DNA of 64,000 nt, taken from NCBI GenBank assembly GCA_026122225.1, contig JANEZZ010002679.1:558001-622000 (forward strand), in the 5' to 3' direction. The notes under the pieces were generated by a model. It worked only from the letters and a program-made list of their open reading frames with translations. It did not search any database and was not told the DNA's origin. Shown here piece after piece: positions 49,801 through 55,800 of the stretch (position 1 is its first letter; each line of letters begins with the position of its first letter). A program made the position numbers and the translations under genes. This DNA is from Heloderma charlesbogerti (taxonomy: Eukaryota; Chordata; Lepidosauria; Squamata; Helodermatidae).

Positions 49801-52800
49801 AATCTAGATTTAGGAATAAATATTTACAAAGAACATAAATCTCTCACGTCTCAAGCTCAACCTCATTTCACCTCTCGCAAAGAATACACCTATAGAACAG
49901 CTAAAGTAAGTATGGGAGAATGATTTGAGTTTATCCACACTCAAATCTGATTTTTTAAAAACAGCTTCCCCATGTGAAAGCTCATCAAGGAGCTAGGAAA
50001 AGAATGTAAGATGAATTCATTCCTCCAGAAATGGCATTTTTCCCTACAGCAGCAGTGCCCAGAGCATAATTAAGCCCAAATTCCAATTATAAATTACGCA
50101 ACATAATACAAAAAGGAGCCATTTATTTTAGTAATTGTGACAAATATGTAGGGGCTGCAAGAAAGGGGATAAGAACAGCAGCAATTATGTTGTACCATTG
50201 GTCACAACTCCAACTGGCATTTGACACAGTTTAAATTTGAAACTTTCACTTTTTGTTTTAAAGATTTCTTTCTAGCCACAAAGCAAAAGCACCAATTTTC
50301 AGTCTATGCAACTTATCTGTCTCTGATGGTATTCTGATGTTCCCTATAGCCTGGCCAGTAGTTGCTAAATTTTGTGAGAAGACAACTCATACTATGCCAA
50401 AATGCACTAAGCCACAACGTACAAAATACCTAATTCTGCAAATATGGGAATACTGATGTATAGAGGAATCACACATACTGTAAGTAAAATGTTTTTAGTT
50501 GCCAAGTATCCCACAGCAAACACAGAAGCTGCTCTGAAGAACCAGCAGCAGCTTGCTTCAATGGCAGCAGTAATGGCGTATTTTCACATAAATTGTAAAT
50601 GGCTCCTTTCATTTATATAATACCATCCCATTTCATACCCTAATGATACCTGAGGCATTTTATATAAAAATAATTAGGAAACACATAAATGGAAAGTGAA
50701 TATTGGTGCAACTTTAAGAACTGGTGCCACAGTTTACCTTTTTCCTCGTCCTTCCTCATCCCCTTTTCTTTTGATGTTGTGTCTTTTAGACTGCTCTGGG
50801 AGCCTTTGTGGCAGAAAAGAGGGTTAAAATGCTTTAAATCAAGGGTGGGCAACTTGTTTTGGTCGACAACTCCCATTAGTCCTAGCCAATATGGCCAACG
50901 GTGAGGGATAGGGAGTTGTAGACCAAAACATCTGGAGAGCCAAAAGTTGCCCACCCCTATTTCAGATAAATATAAAACTTAAGAATATCAGGAGAAAGAG
51001 TGTCATACGCTTTTTATAAAAGAAAAACAAAGATCCACACTGAGGGTCTTTTTGCTATGGCAGTGTCCTCTCCCCCATCAACTTAAGAAAAAAAGGCAAA
51101 ATCTCCAAGAAGCAGATTGGGCCTGAGAAGAGTTCCAATGGTAACCAAATGACAATTCCAGAAGCATGTCATGTCTCCAATACTACCTGATCTCCTAACA
51201 TTCAGAATTCGAACAGCTGTACCAAATTATGTGTAACGTTTATTAAATATCTACAATTTCAACATCAGTTCTGAAAAAAAAGTGAACCGATAAAAAATAA
51301 AAGCCAATTCTTAAATTGCCTGAACAACTATGTCAAGCCAGATATACAGGAGGTCAGGACAGATTGGAACAGAGCTAGAATATCAGAACAAAAAACACCA
51401 ATGGACCTGTTTCGGAGGATATCCATTCAGCAACTTTCGATTTGAGGCTTAGACTGATGCAACAAAAATTAGTGTCTAGGGGCTATGGAAAACCTTCAGG
51501 CTAAATTGGAAAATCTTGCTAGTAATCCAAACTGCTGGCTGTGTAAGGAAAAAGGCTCCCTGGTACATTTGATGTGGGGTTGCTCTTGTATTGCATACTT
51601 TTGGTCCAAGTGTGTGTACACCTTTAATCTTGTTTTGTAAACATTGTTTTGGTTTTATTTAACCCAGGGTGAGGCTGCAGCACATGGGTGGGGGCACACA
51701 GGGCGGCCACCATTTTGAATATGTAACCCCTGTTCGGGGGTTGTGTCACGTGACCCCAGCAAGCATGGGTTAAACACCCTTCACATAACCCTAAAACAGA
51801 CCATGGGCTATGCAAGGGTTATTTAATCCTTGTATAACTCACACTCACTGGGTTCACATGATACAACAACCCCTGAGCAAAGGGATACATATGCAAAATT
51901 AGCGCTCACAGGCGCAGTGGTTTATCATGGGTTAAATAATGTGTTACTGAACTATATTCCACAGTGTGTTACTGAACTATACACTGTGGGGTTTGTCAGA
52001 CAGCCACTGGAAGTGATGCCTTCAGGCCCTCTTGGTGGCTAAAACTTTTATTACAACATTGAAAAGATCAAACTCTACCTTCTGTACACTAACTGAAAGA
52101 TCTAACTGCACCCTTGGTGCTGGAGCACACCTCTGACAGTTTCAGCATATGGACACATTCTTTAAATTGTGATCGGCACATTTAGAGACCTTTGCCTAAG
52201 ACTTGGGCCAATGGACCTGAATTTTACTAACCTTACATGCAGACTCCCATATCATACTTTACCTGATGACTACCTATATATAACCTTGTTTTTATTATTT
52301 CCTGTAATTGTCCCCTGCCCAGCACCCTTTCTTCCTCCCTTTTTATTTACATCAGGGGTGGGCAGAGAATAGATATCCAGATGCTCTGGACTTCAACTCT
52401 CAGAAGCCCATGGTGAGGAATGCTAGGAGATAACGTCCAAAACATCTGGAGATCTAGTTTCTGCTCACCCCAATTTACATAATGCTATTGTATTTATAGC
52501 ATGCATACGTTATAAATACATATGTTAGTATGTATGTTATACAATGCATATGTTAGTATGCATTGTGAAAATTGTTATAAAATGTAAAAATGTATTCAGT
52601 TTAAAAAGTATTAAAGAGTTTTAAGACGTCATATATATAGATATGCATGCCCAAAGTGGCTGCCTTTGCCCTGTGGCTGTAAGTACTAGCTGCTCAGGCA
52701 ATGTCTGCAACAAGGAGACCACATCACTTAACCTTCCACATAATATAATGGACCTGACACCACTCTTGAATTACCATGTAGTGACTCTGGTTAAGACTAC

Positions 52801-55800
52801 TTTTTATCACCTTCAGTCCTGTACCACACTAGATGAAGTGTTTCCCTTGACAATGGTCCAGAAATGTCAGCTAGTGCAAGATTCTGCCACTTGGCTGTTT
52901 ATAGACTTGAGTCAGCTTTCTTATAAAACAATTTTTGAAAAGACCTGTGCTTGCAACTAATTAGTTACCACACCCAATTCAAGGTGCTGGTTTTGACCTT
53001 TAAAGCTCTAAGTACCTCAGGGAAAGCATCTTCTCATATGATTCCTGCACAACATAAACTGACCCTTAGGGGGTCCTGCTATCGACCCTTCTGTACCCAC
53101 CCTCTGGGTGGAAAACCAACTCTCTCCTCTGCTGCCACAGTAAGCCTGGTCCATCTTCCTGGAACTCAGAAGCATGGAGAGCCTATCTGGTTGGAGAGGA
53201 ACAGAGTCACTGCATCTACTTTAAAAGTTTTGACAGGCTCCGGAACATAGTATCACCAGAGAGGCTTGCTGCTTTAGTCAAGAGCAAGACAGGGAGCAGG
53301 GTATTTCACCTGAGCAAGGTAGTACAGTAAATGAATTGGGTGGGGTGGGATTACACCAGCAACTTTCTTTCCAATTTGAAAACAATCCTGAGCATCGAAT
53401 CAATTAACACTCCACCTGAGATTTTTTCTTCTGAAGGCTGTGGAGTAGTTTTGATTTCTCTCAATTATCTGAAATACTAGTTTAGTTACTGATTATTCTA
53501 ACTTTTCCAAGACCAAGAAGGGGATTCTTTCTGTGGGATGGGGTGCAAGGTACATTACCCAAAATTATGCAAGGGGATGCTGCATGAGCAGAGCCCAACT
53601 TGCACAAGACCCCTCCACCTGATTTTGGGCAATCCCCCTTGTCCAGCAGCCACCTATAAACCATTCCACACAGTTTAGGAGGGTTTCCTTACCCACCAGA
53701 GATGGGGGGAGGGGAGTGTTTGAGAGTTATCATTGTTCAGCTGAACATATGATAGTCTGAAGTGGGATAAATGGTGGTAAAGAAATATTTTACATATTTA
53801 ATAAAGAGACAATAAAACCTAGTAAGGGAATCAAAGGAATCAATTTACCTGGCATTTATCTCAACTCTGATAAAAGTAAAGGGGTTGTTATGGTCAAGGC
53901 AGTGGCTGCTCTTCTTATAAATTGGGTGTGCTCACTTTTCCCCAGTGAGTCTCAGAAAGGTAATAGCACTGAATTCTAAACAAAAATTAGCATAGCTTCT
54001 GCAAAGGGAAGCGTTGCCTCACTATTCTTCCTGGTGTTCTTCGAGAGTGTCAACAAACATAAGGAAAGGAGTGATCCAGTAGATATTATACACAAAAGCT
54101 TCTGAAAAGTGTTTGACAGTAGTCTCTGAAGCAAAGGTTCCCAAGTCAGCTTAGCAAACCTATTTATGTATTTCAAAATGTATTTCTAGCCTGCTTTTCT
54201 GTTAAGAACCATTACCACCAAAGTGGCTCACAAATATAAAAGTTTGTGGCTTTTTAAAGACTAGTAACTAGTTAAACAATAGGAAGCAGAGAGTAAGACT
54301 GAACAGTTTTCATAATGAAGGGAAGTAAGCATGTTCCCCAAGGATCTTATTTGGACCAGTGGTATTTAATGTTCAGAAATTACCTAGAGTTAGGAGAGAA
54401 CAGTGAAATCGCTACATTTGCAAGCAACACCAAATTATTCAGAATGGTGAAAAATAATGCAGACCGCAAAAACTCTAACAGAGGTGGCCAACTTGTGGCC
54501 CTCCAGATGTTTTGGCCTACAACATCCATCAGCCCTAGCTAGCATAGCAAATGGTAAGGCATGATGGGAGTTGTAGGCCAAAACATCGGGAGACCCATAT
54601 GCTGCCCAGTCCTGTTCTAAAAGGATCTTGAGTTCAAAATGCAAGTATAAGGTAAAGTACATTGGGGGGGGGGCCTAACTGATGGGGTTTGAACTTGTGG
54701 TGACTAACAAGGAGAGAAGAAAACACTGTGATAGATAGCAAAAGTCACTGTGCTGCAGCTGTGAAAAAGCCAGATTTTACACTAGAGATATATTTATTTG
54801 TTAAATTTATATCCTGCCTTTTACTAAAAAAAAATACTGCTCAAGGCAAATAATAAAATCCTGTTAAATCAACAAAATTATAATTAAAACATGAAAACTC
54901 ATCAGTTAAAAACAATAAAAACATATCAATGAAAAAGAAATAACACTACCACCAATTAAAACCCATTCCAGCAGTAAATTGGTTTGAGTCCAAAAGCCTG
55001 TTTTTGAATAAAAATTGTATTTATTTGCCAGCAGGACAACATAGCTGGAACTAGCCAGACCTCCCTTAGTCTGGCTGGTCTGACTGAGAGCAGGGATTGA
55101 GAAGGCCCTCTTCCACATTCCCGCCAAATGTCCCTCTGATAGTGGTAGGTCCAAGAGAAGGGCCTCGTCCAAGGTTCTTTAAACCCGGGCAGGCTCATAT
55201 GGTAGAACGCTGTCTTTCAAATAGCTGTATACAGCTTTATAGGCCATATAGGCGGACTACTGCATCTACCACAGCTCTATATTCTATGTAATTATTACTG
55301 CACATCTGACAAAGTGGAACCAAGTCTATGAAACCTTATGCTATGATAAATGTATTAGTGTCCAAGGCACCACAAGACTCTGTTATTATGGGGACAGAAT
55401 CCCTGCCTTTCCACATATATGGTCATTTTTGAGAAAGAGTGGTGGGAAGATGGACATGTACGTTTTTTTTAAAGGAGACGTGGTCCAAGGTTGTAGGATG
55501 TGGCTAAATGGTAGATCCTAAATATGAAACGTAGAACACTACCGGATTAAAAGACGGGCTGTACCACACGGATGACAGCAGACAGCCAACTTCAACCTAT
55601 AGTAATTAAACAATACTCAGACACGCTCCTCAGGATTTCCATTTGTAGCCTAGATCAATATTTTATTTAAGTATTCGGCATTCACTTGGTCGTTATCTCG
55701 CTGCATTATACGATTTTTATATTTCTCAGCCCTCCGGCTTCTCTTAATTGTTGCTATTATTTTCTCGTCCATAACTTTATCAAATATAAAACAAGCCACT

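Noticed and set aside
51653..51945. Possible MITE with atttaaccc/gggttaaat ends
   Set aside because: Inverted ends are short and the interior does not pair well. No target duplication was found.
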